Shown piece by piece: positions 1 through 10,943 of a DNA stretch of 64,000 nucleotides. A program made the position numbers and the translations under genes. The stretch spans positions 35,438,732 through 35,502,731 of the forward strand of contig CP136065.1 of NCBI GenBank assembly GCA_032622095.1, written 5' to 3'. Source of the DNA: Siphonodentalium dalli. Its lineage: Eukaryota; Mollusca; Scaphopoda; Gadilida; Siphonodentaliidae. Below the pieces are notes generated by a model. That model ran no database searches. It saw only the letters and a program-made list of their open reading frames with translations, and had not been told where the DNA came from. Each line of letters opens with the position of its first letter. Position 1 is the stretch's first letter.

Positions 1-184
1 TATTTATGTCTGTATGAAATAATCGCGTTACATTTTTTTACAAACTTGCTCTGAACTGAGATTGAACACACCCTTTTCCAGATTTAAATTTCCGATTAAT
101 ACATGACTGTCGTGATGAATTGGGTAGCTCCTTAAAAAATTGTCAATGATACTTTATTTGGTGAAATAAATCATATAGAGTCTA
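1..184. other. Unassigned AT-rich sequence
   Basis: Downstream of the KLF gene. I see no coding frame, tandem array or element end here. Confidence 0.5.
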
Positions 185-645
185 TTAACCCTTTCAGTGC
201 CAGAGCCGATTTTTGTATCAACCCATATACCCCGTGTCAATGCATTCTCTTATATATGCGAGTCGACAATAGGTCGCCTCGCATATATAAGAGAATGCAT
301 TGGCCTAACAATTTTTCATCATTTGTTATTATTTTTTACAATTTTTTTACAATTTTAATAATTTTTTCTTATATTCTTTAACAGACTTATTTTGTAGGTT
401 TAGTGCCAGGGAATCTTACGTTTTTCATTGGCATCAAAATTATTACTATGAATACTTGGTGATAGTTTTGAGTTATAACATGCCCCTAAGGTGTTATCCA
501 GTTTGTTTTTAAATTCTTTACAGCATGCTTAAGCATACCCAAAAAAAATTCAACCCAAGAAAAAATAATTTATTTTTTTATTTTTTATTTTTTTAGGGCC
601 GATTTTACAGACCGTAAATTAGGGCCGATGCACTGAAAGGGTTAA
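185..645. mobile_element. TTAA-B MITE with one hairpin
   Basis: TTAA flanks both ends (185-188, 642-645). Ends are CCCTTTCAGTGCCAG and CACTGAAAGGG. The left arm reads GCCGATTTTTGTATCAACCC, then the 70-bp hairpin at 234-306, an AT-rich spacer and a right arm TAGGGCCGATG. Only one hairpin remains, so the right half is shortened. Confidence 0.85.
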
Positions 646-930
646 CCAACTTTTGTCAACATTTGTTTGGGTAATAATGGACACAGGCAACTGATACTAA
701 ACCAAGAGCTAGCTGATCCAGGGGGGATGCTTTGTTGGGGCGTGTCCCCAAAAAATATTATATAAAAAATCACACGCTCACATGGTTTTCAATTTTTTGG
801 CCTGAAAAATGGGAAATTGACTTTACATATTTGTATTTTTCCCCCCCGAGGTAGAATTGAAAGGTTTGATTTGGAAAATGGGAATAACTTAACAAAATTG
901 ATTTGTCCAAGCCTGCAACGAGCTATGACT
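646..930. other. Unassigned 3' flank or 3' UTR of the KLF gene
   Basis: AT-rich with a G run at 720-727 and a C run at 841-848. It may hold the KLF 3' UTR; no confident polyadenylation signal was chosen. Confidence 0.35.
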
Positions 931-942
931 TTACGTACCTGC
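931..942 (-). promoter_or_regulatory. Consensus splice donor four bases after the KLF stop codon
   Basis: On the minus strand the stop TGA is followed by GCAG and then GTACGTAAAG, a very good donor (CAG|GTACGT). If used, the gene has a 3' UTR intron starting at 938. No acceptor can be assigned because the window ends 930 bases downstream. Confidence 0.45.
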
Positions 943-1596
<654 letters not shown>

Positions 1597-2102
1597 ATAC
1601 ATAGCGTCCATATTGACAAGGAATATTCATTCATAACAAGAAACAATATTTTATTGTCGTAGATTTGATCATCCCTCCATAGTTTTATAACTGAATACAT
1701 ATAACAAAAATGCATTATATAAACTGCATACTTTTGCAACTGAATGGAACAATTAATACAGTAATGAAAGTGTTAAGGAAAAAACAAAATATCTCATCAA
1801 AACATCTGACTACATTGTTCAAAAAAATTTATATATGCGCTGCACATGTTGAGTTTTTTCTATGGTCATGCATCGGTTCATGTTAACAAACAAATAATAG
1901 GTTAGCATGGCATTCATTCGTTTTATGTCTCTCTGTAATTTAGTATTACGCCTAGGATGTTCAAAGCAGGAACAATTGAAATTGTAACTCAGAGTAAATT
2001 TAGTGACGATTGGTTTACATAAATAAATCAGAATTTAAGCTCTGATTCAGACATTTTAGTGGTGAATTAGAGGCGTTCATATTATGAAGAGACATTCTAG
2101 GT
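1597..2102. other. Unassigned intronic sequence
   Basis: AT-rich, with no open frame, tandem repeat or element end recognised. Confidence 0.5.
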
Positions 2103-2218
2103 TTAACACTTTCTTTACTAAATACTCATTGATGATTAGTTCCCTCAGGAAATGTTCAAGAGGTCATTTTGTTGAAATTATCTGAACATTTGACAACTGA
2201 ATACTTGGACAAGGTTAT
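2103..2218. mobile_element. TTAA-D fragment
   Basis: Begins TTAACACTTTCTTTACTAAA and continues with the ACTCATTGATGA and AAATGTTCA motifs of the D type. It runs into a TTAA-C copy at 2219. Confidence 0.55.
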
Positions 2219-2448
2219 TTAACCCTTTCATGATGGGAGTCGCGCTCGTGCAGCACAAAAGATCCTATGCCAGTGCACTCTCTTATATATGCCAGTCTCA
2301 TACAGAGAGCCTCGCATACATAAGAGAATGCATTGGCTTACACGGTCAAGGTAAATATTGTTAGGCCAATGCATTCTTTTATATAAGAGAATGCATTGGC
2401 ACATGGTTTTCGTAAAATTTCAGAAAGCTTCAGTCATGGAAGGGTTAA
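2219..2448. mobile_element. TTAA-C MITE with two hairpins
   Basis: TTAA at 2219-2222 and 2445-2448. Ends are CCCTTTCATGATGGGAG and CAGTCATGGAAGGG. It carries a CAGTGCACTCTC hairpin (2268-2337) and a shortened second hairpin (2363-2400), joined by the C-type linker CACGGTCAAGGTAAATATTG. Confidence 0.85.
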
Positions 2449-2449
2449 A

Positions 2450-2710
2450 GTGATGTTAAACACTCCGATAGGGTGATCAAATAGAAATTGAAAATAATGA
2501 ATATGAATATTAATCCAAATTGACGATACACACCATCATTCTTATATATTAATTAAGTGCCATGACTCTTGATGGCGAAATAATTCATGTTAGTTTATCG
2601 CAGATAGTTTCGTCCCGAATCGAGATGTAAATATTTACAATTGAGTGCAGTTTAGATGATGTTTACGATGGAGTGGTATGGTTGATTTCATTGAAAATTT
2701 CACCGATGTT
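2450..2710 (-). repeat. Dispersed repeat, inverted relative to 5170-5450
   Basis: Contains AACACTCCGATAGGGTGATC and GGAGTGGTATGGTTGATTTC, found reverse-complemented near 5430 and 5190. No terminal repeat or coding frame is evident; family unknown. Confidence 0.7.
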
Positions 2711-2791
2711 AGTAGAAAGCTACATTCCCCGCTTAGCGCTGGAATGCTAATTTATCAATTTCACACACCCGAACAAGTCTATAATATGTAT

Positions 2792-3010
2792 TTAACCCTT
2801 TGACAACTGTATACATGCCACAGAGTATTTATTTGATTCCCATTGATTCAGCTGGATAGATGTTTAGCTTATAAGATTGATCTGAACAACCTTAACAATG
2901 AATTCTTCGAGTCCCTCTTCCTGTTGTCTGCTATATGATCAACAAACCTATAATGCCTACAAACATATAATTGTATAACTGAATTGGAGAATCCATTAAG
3001 CAATTTAGGG
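2792..3010. mobile_element. TTAA-D MITE, degenerate
   Basis: Starts TTAACCCTTTGACAACTG and ends near GGAGAATCCATTAAG. Internally it has the D-type motifs for TATAATGCC and CTGTTGTCTGCTATATGATC. Confidence 0.5.
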
Positions 3011-3034
3011 TAAATGATTCAGTTAATATTAGTC

Positions 3035-3251
3035 TACAGTAATGCCCTAAATAATTGACTCCTTAACCACAGCAGAAATATGGGTAACATTTCAGGATTT
3101 AGTCGGAAATATGGCTTGTTGCCATTCATCGGAAAGCTCTCAGTGAGAGTTTTCCGATGAATGGCAACAAGTCATATTTCTGTCTAAATCCTGAAAAGTT
3201 ACCCATAATTCTGCTGTGGTTAAGGAGTCGATTATTTAGGGCATTACTGTA
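3035..3251. mobile_element. TApal palindromic MITE, complete
   Basis: TA at both sides. Arms of about 100 bp begin CAGTAATGCCCTAAATAAT and meet at GAAAGCTCTC/GAGAGTTTTC. The element is 213 bp and nearly fully self-complementary. TA flanks with CAGT ends fit a Tc1/mariner-like MITE. It is intronic in the KLF gene. Confidence 0.88.
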
Positions 3252-3326
3252 TCTACTTGCGACAATTCGTCTGTGATCATCCCTAAAATGAATGAATGGG
3301 ATGGTGGCCTTATAAAGTCTGCTTAC

Positions 3327-3514
3327 CTGTGTGTGTTCGTCTGTGAGCTTTCAAATGAGAACTTTTTGTGTAGACTTTATTGCACCCGTCGAAATCGCAC
3401 CGGTGGACCCGCCGCTTCTTCTGGGCATCCTGGTATGGATCACAGCTAGGTATGGGGGATACGGAGTAACCAGGGGAACTCCTCGGCGACACACTGTCAA
3501 ACGATTTGAATTGC
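3327..3514 (-). CDS. Kruppel-like factor, exon with Ser/Pro linker and zinc finger 1
   Basis: A strong acceptor (TTTCTTGTTTCAG) ends at 3515 and a strong donor (ACAG then GTAAGC) lies at 3326/3327. The 188-bp exon reads as 1 nt, 62 codons and 1 nt. It starts [20 protein letters not shown], a Ser/Pro-rich linker, passes through a basic KKRRVHRC stretch, and ends with finger 1 (C-x4-[18 protein letters not shown]). The K-H-A contact residues are those of Sp/KLF finger 1. The final G joins GT of the next exon to make the TGEKP linker, so the two exons read continuously. The intron position within the finger 1-2 linker is a known KLF feature. The KKRR stretch is a likely nuclear localisation signal. 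Confidence 0.95.
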
Positions 3515-3610
3515 CTGAAACAAGAAAACATCATTTTAGTATAGAGGTATGAATTTCTGAAACAAAAAAGAATCTGTTTTATATTACACAAATATTATAT
3601 ATATACCAGT

Positions 3611-3834
3611 TTAAACCTTTCATGACTAGAGCTTCCAGAAATTTAGCGAAAACCCTGTGCCAATGTATTCTCTTATATATAGGATATATATTTGAGAATA
3701 CATTGACCTAACAATATTTACCTTGATCTTGTAAGCCAGTGCATTTCTTATGGGAAAGTCGCATATATAAGAGAATGCACTGGCACATGGTCTCTAATGC
3801 TGCACCAGCACAGCTCCCGTCATGAAAGGGTTAG
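3611..3834. mobile_element. TTAA-C MITE, reverse orientation, decayed ends
   Basis: Left end TTAAACCTTTCATGACTAG, right end CCCGTCATGAAAGGG followed by TTAG. It carries two shortened hairpins and the linker TTTACCTTGATCTTGTAAGC. It lies about 100 bp outside the finger-1 acceptor. Confidence 0.75.
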
Positions 3835-3913
3835 CAACTGAATACTCACTGATAAGTAGTTACTTCATTCCCATTGATTTATTTGTCACAATATTCACCA
3901 TTTACATACAGAA

Positions 3914-4429
3914 TTAACCCTTTCTTCTTTAACCTTTCATGGCGGGAGCTGCGCTGTGCATCATTAAAGACCCTGTACCAGTGCTTTCTGTTATATGCGA
4001 ATCTCCCATAGGGAGCCTTGCATATATAAGAGAATGCGCTGGCTTACAGGATCAAGGAAAATATTGTTAGGCCAATGCATTCTCTTATAAACCGGTATGT
4101 GAGGCAACTCGCATATATAAGAGAATGCATTGGCACAGGGTTTTTGCCAAAATTCAGGAAGCTCCAGTCATGAAAGAGTTAAACTCATTGATGAGTAGTT
4201 CCCATAGGAAATGTTCAGATAATAAGTTCAACAAATGGCCAATGTTTGTTGAACTTATTATCTGAACATTTACAACCAATGGATATCAATTCTTCTGACC
4301 ATGTATTATCTTTTTGACTGTCTGTCATCTGCTTATATTATCTGAACATCCCTACCGAGGAATAATAGGCCATTCCAATGCATACTTTTATAACTGATGG
4401 GAGAATCCATTTAGTAAAGAAAGGGTTAA
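3914..4429. mobile_element. TTAA-D MITE with a TTAA-C copy inside
   Basis: TTAA at 3914-3917 and 4426-4429. Ends are CCCTTTCTTCTTTAA and TTTAGTAAAGAAAGGG. Its interior has an inverted pair around GATAATAAGTTCAACAAA (4218-4275). A TTAA-C element (3929-4182) interrupts its left arm, so the C copy is younger. Confidence 0.75.
3929..4182. mobile_element. TTAA-C MITE nested in TTAA-D
   Basis: TTAA at 3929-3932 and 4179-4182, with CCTTTCATGGCGGGAG at the left and CAGTCATGAAAGAG at the right. Both hairpins are present. Confidence 0.85.
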
Positions 4430-4728
4430 ATTTTAGTCTGTCTGTTGAACTGCAGTTGAACGTTCATGCATATAAAACCTTATACTAGTAGTGCTATTTC
4501 GACATGTCATTTTCTTGCATTATCTTATTGCCCCCAACACATGCAGAAAAGACTGTTCCAATGTATCCTATTAGGACTCAAGGTGAGTAACTGTTTCGAC
4601 CAGGAAGTCAGTATTATAAATATATAGCTATGATTTAGGATATACAGAAGCACCTCAATTGGTTGTTTTGTTACCATAAGAATTTATTTGAAGTAATAAT
4701 TACAATTTCTGGTATCCGGTAGCATCAG

Positions 4729-5170
4729 GGGGGGGGGGGGGGGGGGGGGGGTGGCGAAATCTCAAGGGATCCGGTTGTATCAGGTGGGGGTGGGGGAATC
4801 TCAAGGGATCCGGTCGTATCAGGCAGGGTGGGGGAATCTCATGAGGGATGGGGGAATCTCAAGGGATCCGGTCGTATCAGGCAGGGTGGGGGAATCTCAG
4901 GCGGGGGTGGGGGGAATCTCAAGGGATCTGGTCGTATCAGGCGGGGTGGGGGGATCTCAGACTGGGGTGGGGATCTTCTTCCTATTTTTGTCCAATGGCA
5001 TGTCAGAATAGCATGTTTAAAGTATATGTATTGATTATAATGGTGTTCTCACTCACTATACTGGTTTTATAAAAGGGCTCTTGTGTTGCATAATACTTAT
5101 TGGATAATAGAATGGTGATGTTGGGGTGTAAATTGAACTTCATCAATTGTTAATGCTCCCTGACAACAGT
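4729..5170. repeat. Poly-G tract, 38-bp minisatellite and tail, family also at 11160-11720
   Basis: A run of more than 20 G (about 4730-4751) leads into roughly six units of GGAATCTCAAGGGATCCGGT plus CGTATCAGGCAGGGTGGG, to about 4970. The tail (CTTGTGTTGCATAATACTTA and following) matches a second copy near 11590, itself preceded by a related GGTGGGAGGATCTCAAATC array. Confidence 0.75.
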
Positions 5171-5450
5171 CTCAAAAAATCTCAAGCAAATCGACCGTAC
5201 CACTCCATAGAAACCATCGTCTGAACTACGCTCAATTGTAAATATTTATTTCTCGATTCAGGATGCAACTATTGGAGATAAACTAACAAAAGAGATTTCG
5301 CCATCAAAAGTCACTGAATTTAATTTATATATAAGAATGACGGAGTGTTTTAAATTTGGATATAATATTGGTAAAAATAACTACTTTGATCAAAATAATT
5401 CTCCATTTCTATTTGATCACCCTACAAGAGTGTTTCACATCACTATAAAT
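5170..5450 (+). repeat. Dispersed repeat, inverted partner of 2450-2710
   Basis: Reverse complement of the repeat near 2.5 kb, for example CCGTACCACTCCATAGAAAC and TTTGATCACCCTACAAGAGT. It follows directly on the minisatellite tail. Confidence 0.7.
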
Positions 5451-5722
5451 TGAACTTCATCCATTTGTTACTTCTCCCTGACAACATTCTGCTTCTCCCT
5501 AGTAACCACACAAATTGAAACCTCTAGGATTTTCCCTGGGGAGTGGGGGGGGGGGGGGGGTTAGCATTTTTTTTCCAGACACAAGGGGTGACATGGCAGC
5601 TGCATGAGCTACATGTATATGGGCTTTTAGCCTATCCAAACCATCTATTCGAATAGATGTGCATGTAGCAAGTTGCCATTTTCATATCATCCAGCATTAT
5701 CAGCCCCCCATACTTAACTGAC
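5451..5722. other. Unassigned sequence with G run
   Basis: Contains a G tract at about 5545-5560. No element ends or coding frame were recognised. Confidence 0.5.
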
Positions 5723-6122
5723 TTAACCCTTTACCCAACAAACCGGCCAAAACCGGCCAAATAAAGCTTCAACAGCCTCAAATATTTTCGGTCTGTCTCA
5801 ATAGAATCATACAAATATGGATATCATTGGAACCGGCTCCTTGACCACATTGTGATAGTTACAGTTATGCCCTGTGCCAATGCATTCTCTTATATATGCG
5901 AGTCGACCATAGGTCGCCTCGCATATATAAGAGAATGCATTGGCCTAAAAAAAATCTTTTTTTAACACTTTTTACCATTTTTTCTTACATTCTTTAACAA
6001 TTTTATAATTTTTAATGTGTTAAGCCAATGCATTCTCTTATATATGCGAGGCGACCTATGGTCGACTCGCATATATAAGAGAATGCATTGGCACAGGGCC
6101 CTTCTGTTGGGTAAAGGGTTAA
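5723..6122. mobile_element. TTAA-A MITE, complete with two hairpins
   Basis: TTAA at 5723-5726 and 6119-6122. Ends are CCCTTTACCCAACAAACCGG and TTCTGTTGGGTAAAGGG. The left arm holds AAAGCTTCAACAGCCT and ATATGGATATCATTGGAACC. The module then runs from CCCTGTGCCAATG to CATTGGCACAGGG, with hairpins at 5876-5945 and 6023-6093 in opposite orientation. Confidence 0.92.
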
Positions 6123-6751
6123 CTGACTTAATTCAACCCCTTCAAGTTCAGTCAGATGAGTTAAATTTATATCTAAAACATCGTATAAACATTTGGTACC
6201 ATTATTTCAAAGAAATATAAAACCACATGAAAATTTTACAGGGCAGGAAAAATCATGTTTTCCAAGCTACTGAAACACTCAGCCACCTCATTTAGAGGCC
6301 ATCCTCATAAATGTGAATGCAAAAGCATGTACACGTCTATCAAATTAAGTCATAAAAATGTTTTGCTTGGATGTATGAACATTAATGAGGTTTCATTCTT
6401 GGAAATAATCCTGTGTGTGCTCTAGAATTGGAGAACTGAGTTGTAAAAAAGATAATGGACTGCATCGTTTTGCATTTGATGACCCGCCGCCATGATTTGT
6501 ACGTGAACTGTCGAGTATGCAGAACTTCACTAATACAAGGCGAATCCTTAAATAAATAATTAGGAATTGATGAACAAACTATCACTCACTCTGAGGCTTG
6601 TTTGATCCGCTGTAAGGATAAAAGTGCAGCCGACCCTATCTTATTAACGGTTTCAACTGTGACTGTTGGTGTGTCATCATATTCTGTAAGAAGACATTTC
6701 AAGACATGCTAAATAAAATCACTGTATATGTGCAAAATTTCCATAGCATTT
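6123..6751. other. Unassigned intronic sequence
   Basis: No open frame with recognisable protein similarity, no tandem repeats and no element ends. Confidence 0.5.
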
Positions 6752-6809
6752 TTAACCCTTTCAGTGCCAATTCCGATTTTTGTATCAACCCATAAGAATT
6801 AAGGGTTAA
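6752..6809. mobile_element. TTAA-B shell remnant without hairpin (50 bp)
   Basis: TTAA on both sides. Left arm CCCTTTCAGTGCCAATTCCG to ATCAACCCATA, then directly AAGGG. The hairpin module and right arm are absent. Confidence 0.7.
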
Positions 6810-6868
6810 GAATGCTGTATCTCTTCTAGGCCACAACCTTTTTTTTTTTTGTACAACTCAATTTCAAG

Positions 6869-7296
6869 AGTACAAACAAGTCTGAGTTTAGTGTACCTGT
6901 CATTTGCATAATGAGGTCCCCAGAGGGCTAGCATCACTAAATTCACCTTCTGTGAACCTCATTCTGCATGGCCTCATCTGCTATGGGAGACATTATAGAC
7001 TCAGATTGAAGTTCCCAAATGGTGAATATTGTGATGTACACCCATTGGGAACCTCGAATATGCAATGTGTTGTCTGCCAATTTGGGGATATAGATAAACT
7101 GAATTAGAAAAGAAATAGAATCACTGCGAAGAAGTTTCTATAGAAATATGATAATAAAGAAACTTTCTAGAGAAGATGAGGCCTAAGCAGAATGAGCCTG
7201 AGGGTTGAGCTATGTGGGATAGCGTCACTAAATTCACCCTCTGGGGACCTCATTCTGCAAATGACAGGCACACTAAACTCAAGACTTGAGTACAAA
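6869..7296. mobile_element. hAT-1 MITE with perfect 8-bp target duplication
   Basis: Ends CAAGTCTGAGTTTAGTG and CTAAACTCAAGACTTG are flanked by AGTACAAA on both sides (6869-6876, 7289-7296). An 8-bp duplication and these ends fit the hAT superfamily. The interior is the standard one, with TGTTGTCTGCCAATTTGGGG. Confidence 0.92.
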
Positions 7297-7319
7297 TACC
7301 TTTTTGTGCGAATAAAATA

Positions 7320-7480
7320 CAGATAAAACTGGATATTGGGTATAATATTTATCTATAAATGCATATTAAGATCGGGTATAATATTTGTCTATAAATGGAT
7401 ATTAAGATCAGGTTTAATATTTGTCTATTTATGCATATTAAGATCGGGTACATGTATAATAATTCTCTATAAATGCATAT
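7320..7480. repeat. Short tandem array, about 60-bp unit
   Basis: Three to four units of GGTATAATATTTGTCTATAA plus ATGCATATTAAGATCG. Confidence 0.7.
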
Positions 7481-7850
7481 TCATTGAAGTGGTTTATTTA
7501 TGATTCTGCTGAGCGTAATTAGCGACGAAAACTATTAATTTCCCTTGATTGATGATGATAACAAGATAGAGTTCTCCATCTTGGTATGCTCTGAACATTC
7601 TCACAAGATCGTCTGATGTTTCTGTCCTAAAAATAGCCGTAAAACTGTTCCAACAGGTTGTATGCACTATATATATATAGCAGTAAAAACACCGGAAACT
7701 ATATAAAACTTAAATTTTCTGTATATATTTGGAGGTATTACTTTATAAAATACAAATTTTGATGCATAGAGACCAGTTAACAGGAGTTCTGTCACATATT
7801 GTTTTCTCTAGTTATTTTCTATGAACTGGGACAGACAGTGTGGCTATTAA
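7481..7850. other. Unassigned intronic sequence
   Basis: AT-rich with a short TATA run at 7670. Nothing was recognised. Confidence 0.5.
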
Positions 7851-7854
7851 TAGA

Positions 7855-8250
7855 ATATTTTTAAAAAATCATCCGGAAACCTCAAATATTGAAAATTCTA
7901 TCGAAAAGAGCCATAAGTCAGTTAAAAATATTTGGACCAAACCCGGCCTGTATTTTGGTCTGGAAAATCACATAGCAAATTTGGTTCAAATAAAATAACC
8001 CAAACTAAAGTTATCATCTGGAAACCTCAAATATTGAAGATTCTAAGTCGAAAAGAGCCAAAAGTCAGTACAAAATAATTGGAACGAACCCAAATTCGAA
8101 CATGACCTGTAATTTGGTCTGGAAAACTCACATATCAAATTTAGTCCCGATAAAATAAACCAAACTAAAGTTATCATCCGGAAACCAAAACTGCTAATGG
8201 ATGGACGGCTTGACAGACGGACGGATGGATGACTAGACCAATCACATAAC
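7855..8250. repeat. Retroelement-like tail, two related units ending in GGAC-type array
   Basis: Two diverged units carry TCATCYGGAAACCTCAAAT, GACCTGTAATTTGGTCTGG and AACCAAACTAAAGTTATCAT. They end in GGATGGACGGCTTGACAGAC and GGACGGATGGATG. Similar tails recur at 24.6, 32.8, 43.6, 53.0 and 54.1 kb. This arrangement resembles 3' ends of non-LTR elements or SINEs; the class is a guess. Confidence 0.55.
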
Positions 8251-8494
8251 ACGGGCGTATAAAAATATACGGCAGAATAGCATGAGTGGCCTCTTAGTTT
8301 ATTCTGTCATAAAAATTCTGGAACCCATAATTTGAAGTCAACCATAGAATAGCTTTATGCTACCCATCTGTGGCTATTGTTGTCTGGTAGGACTGCAAAT
8401 GTGGCACCTAAAATAGTCATTATATTCTGCCCAAAACACTTCATTCAAACAGGGACCACACCGTTATCTAGTAGCTATGATATCCCCCTTCCAA
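8251..8494. other. Unassigned intronic sequence
   Basis: No recognised feature. Confidence 0.5.
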
Positions 8495-8894
8495 ACCAGA
8501 GGGTAAATTTAGTGACGATATCCCGCATAGCGGGCTAGCATTACTAAATTCACGCTCTGGCAACCTCATTCTGCTTAGGCCTCATTTTCTCTGGAAAGAT
8601 TCTTTATTATAAATTTTCTATAGAACTTTTCTATTTAGAAACTGTTTTAGTTTAGTTTCTCTATATCCCCAAATTGGCAGACGACACATTGCATAATTGA
8701 GGTTCCCAATCACAATATTCATCATTTGGGAACTTCAATGTGAGTCGATGTCTCCCATAGCAAATGAGGCCATGCAGAATGAGGTTCCCAGAGGGTGAAT
8801 TTAGTGATGCTAGCCCACACTGCAGGATAGCATCAATAAATTCACCTTCGTGGAACCTCATTCTGTAAATGACAGGCACACTAAACTCAGGCTT
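8495..8894. mobile_element. hAT-1 MITE, left end missing
   Basis: Starts inside the sub-terminal palindrome (CCAGAGGGTAAATTTAGTG). It contains the standard interior and ends CACTAAACTCAGGCTT. Confidence 0.82.
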
Positions 8895-9009
8895 CCCTCC
8901 CACTCAAAAACTTCTGTCCGACACCAGGACTAGGCTTAGTTAAAAGTGTCCTCGATGGACAAAATATTTGAAAATAGAAAATGCCATGTTCTGTACATAG
9001 CGTGCAAAA

Positions 9010-9165
9010 TATGTGCCAAATTTCTTATGTCAGAATAGCTCTATATAACCCTGTCTCACCTTATGTCAGAATAGCTCTATATAACCCTGCCCCCCCCCCC
9101 CCTCTTCCGGCGCCCCTGATTAGCTCTATATAACCCTGTCTCACCTTTTTTGACAGCTGCCCTTA
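9010..9165. repeat. Local triplication of a 35-40-bp segment
   Basis: AGCTCTATATAACCCTG occurs three times (9046, 9071, 9122), with a C run at 9090-9101. Confidence 0.7.
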
Positions 9166-9318
9166 GATCGAGACCATGACTTAGAAAATGAACTTCGTGT
9201 GGGTCATCATCGGGACTTCGTTTATTTACTGACAGATCCACAGGTTCTGTCTGTATTGGCTGAAATTAAGAAATTAGAAGAAACTATTAAAGTGTTAGGA
9301 TATGTGTTAAAATATGTG

Positions 9319-9480
9319 TTAACCCTTTCATGACGGGAGTTAAGCTGATGCAGCATTAAAGATCCTGTGCCAGTGCATTCTCTTATATATGCGAGTCTCC
9401 CATAGGAAGCCTTGTGTATATAAGAGAATACATTGGCCTACAAGGTCAATTTTGTTATAATATTAACCTTTTCATGATGG
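9319..9480. mobile_element. TTAA-C fragments
   Basis: A left end CCCTTTCATGACGGGAG with one hairpin, then a second left-end start at about 9467 (TTAACCTTTTCATGATGGGA). The second is cut off by a hAT-1 fragment. Confidence 0.65.
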
Positions 9481-9490
9481 GAGCTGTGCT

Positions 9491-9590
9491 GGTGAATTTG
9501 GTGATGCTAGCCCACTGTACGGGATAGCATCACTAAATTCACCCTCTGGGGACCTCATTCTGCAAATGACAGACACTAAACTCAGGCAGA
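9491..9590. mobile_element. hAT-1 right-end fragment
   Basis: GGTGAATTTGGTGATGCTAG through CATTCTGCAAATGACAGACA and CTCAGGC. Left part lost. Confidence 0.75.
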
Positions 9591-9640
9591 TATCATTTTA
9601 TAAATCAACATCAGTTTACACCCTATAATCTCCTCAGGAT

Positions 9641-10098
9641 GTGACCCGCCATATCAAATCCAGTCGTAAGTCGGGATTTTTTTACCCTGTGCCAATGCAT
9701 TCTCTTATATATGTGAGTCGACCATAGGTCGCCTCGCATATATAAGAGAATGCATTGGCCTAACAATTTTTTACAATTTTAATCATTTTTTCTTGTATTC
9801 TTTAACAATTTTATAATTTTACCCATACAGAGCCCCAGACAAACATGAGCAGACGACACTCTTCTATATGCTTCTATATATGTGTGAGGCTCCCTGCAGG
9901 GCAATGGATGTTTTTTTTATTTTATGTCCTAAAAATTGTAAGAAACATTTATTTTAAAAAAATGATAAAAAATTGTTAGGCCAATGCATTCTCTTATATA
10001 TGCGAGGCGACCTATGGTCGACTCGCATATATAAGAGAATGCATTGGCACAGGGTAAAAAAATCCCGACTTACGACTGGATTTGATATGGCGGGTCAC
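9641..10098. mobile_element. GTGA-shell MITE carrying the hairpin module
   Basis: Ends are GTGACCCGCCATATCAAATC and its complement; the arms continue to AAGTCGGGATTTTTTTA. Next to them is the same CCCTGTGCCAATG...CATTGGCACAGGG module as in TTAA elements (hairpins 9693-9762 and 9978-10051). The interior has GCAGACGACACTCTTCTATA and CTCCCTGCAGGGCAATGGAT, also in the copies at 50.1 and 51.3 kb but inverted. The target duplication is unclear. Confidence 0.85.
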
Positions 10099-10491
10099 AA
10101 ATACAAAATAATTCATAGAAAAATTAATTTCCTGGTGACAGAATCGCAGAGAATCAGATACATATAATCAAGCCACAAGCGTACGTTCTTGCCATTGGGA
10201 TTTCAAAGGGTTGAACTTTGAAGTGTGAGTGAAATGGTAATATACAATTTTTACTCAAATGTTTTAATTTATCACCTGAATTAAAATAGATCTAGTATAT
10301 GAGAAGTTGAGTGTTTCGTGATCAGCCAATTAAATATTCAAACCACACCCTGTGTTTTCGCCTCAGGGGAGCAAAAAACATGCGGCAGTTTAATATGATC
10401 GAGCTGATATGATGTAAGATGTAAAGTGATTTGAGAGCCATAAGGGATAGTTAAACATGCAAAAATGCAATAAAATATGCTTTCTGTACTG
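10099..10491. other. Unassigned intronic sequence
   Basis: No element ends, tandem repeats or convincing coding frame. Confidence 0.5.
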
Positions 10492-10943
10492 TTAACCCTT
10501 TACCCAACAAAACGGCCAAAAACTCCCAAATAAAGCTTCAACAGCCTAAAATATCTTCGGTCTGTCTCAATAACACCATACAAATATGGATATCATTGGA
10601 ACCGGTTCATTGACCCCATTGTGATGGTTATAGTTATGCCCTGTGCCAATGCATTCTCTTATATATGCGAGGCGACATAGGTCGCCTCGCATATATAAGA
10701 GAATGCATTGGCCTAAAAAAACACTCTTTACCATTTTTTCTTACATTCTTTAACAATTTTATAATTTTTTCTTACATTTTTTAACAATTTTTATAATATT
10801 TTTCTACATTCTTTGACAATTTTATCATTTTTAATATGTGTTAAGCCAATGCATTCTCTTATATATGCGAGGCGACCTATGGTCAACTCGCATATATAAG
10901 AGAATGCATTGACACAGGGCCGTTCTGTTGGGTAAAGGGTTAA
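10492..10943. mobile_element. TTAA-A MITE, complete
   Basis: TTAA at both ends. CCCTTTACCCAACAAAACGG on the left and GTTCTGTTGGGTAAAGGG on the right. Hairpins lie at 10640-10714 and 10850-10915. The spacer between them is longer than in 5723-6122, through repeats of TTCTTACATTCTTTAACAAT. Confidence 0.92.

Noticed and set aside
4751-5072. Gly/Ser-rich frames in the 4.7-5.0 kb region
   Set aside because: Translations of a minisatellite after a poly-G tract; open in three frames.
5876-6093. Recurrent peptide QCILLYMRGDLWSTR / QCILLYMRVDHRSPR
   Set aside because: It is a translation of the hairpin module in either orientation and occurs at every copy (6017, 9973, 20163, 50040, 62500). No start or upstream context is conserved.
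8251-8260. Transposase or reverse transcriptase genes for the many elements
   Set aside because: I looked for DDE/DDD-type, RT and endonuclease-like frames on both strands across the window and saw none; only the BED finger and SANT-like fragments near 36-37 kb.
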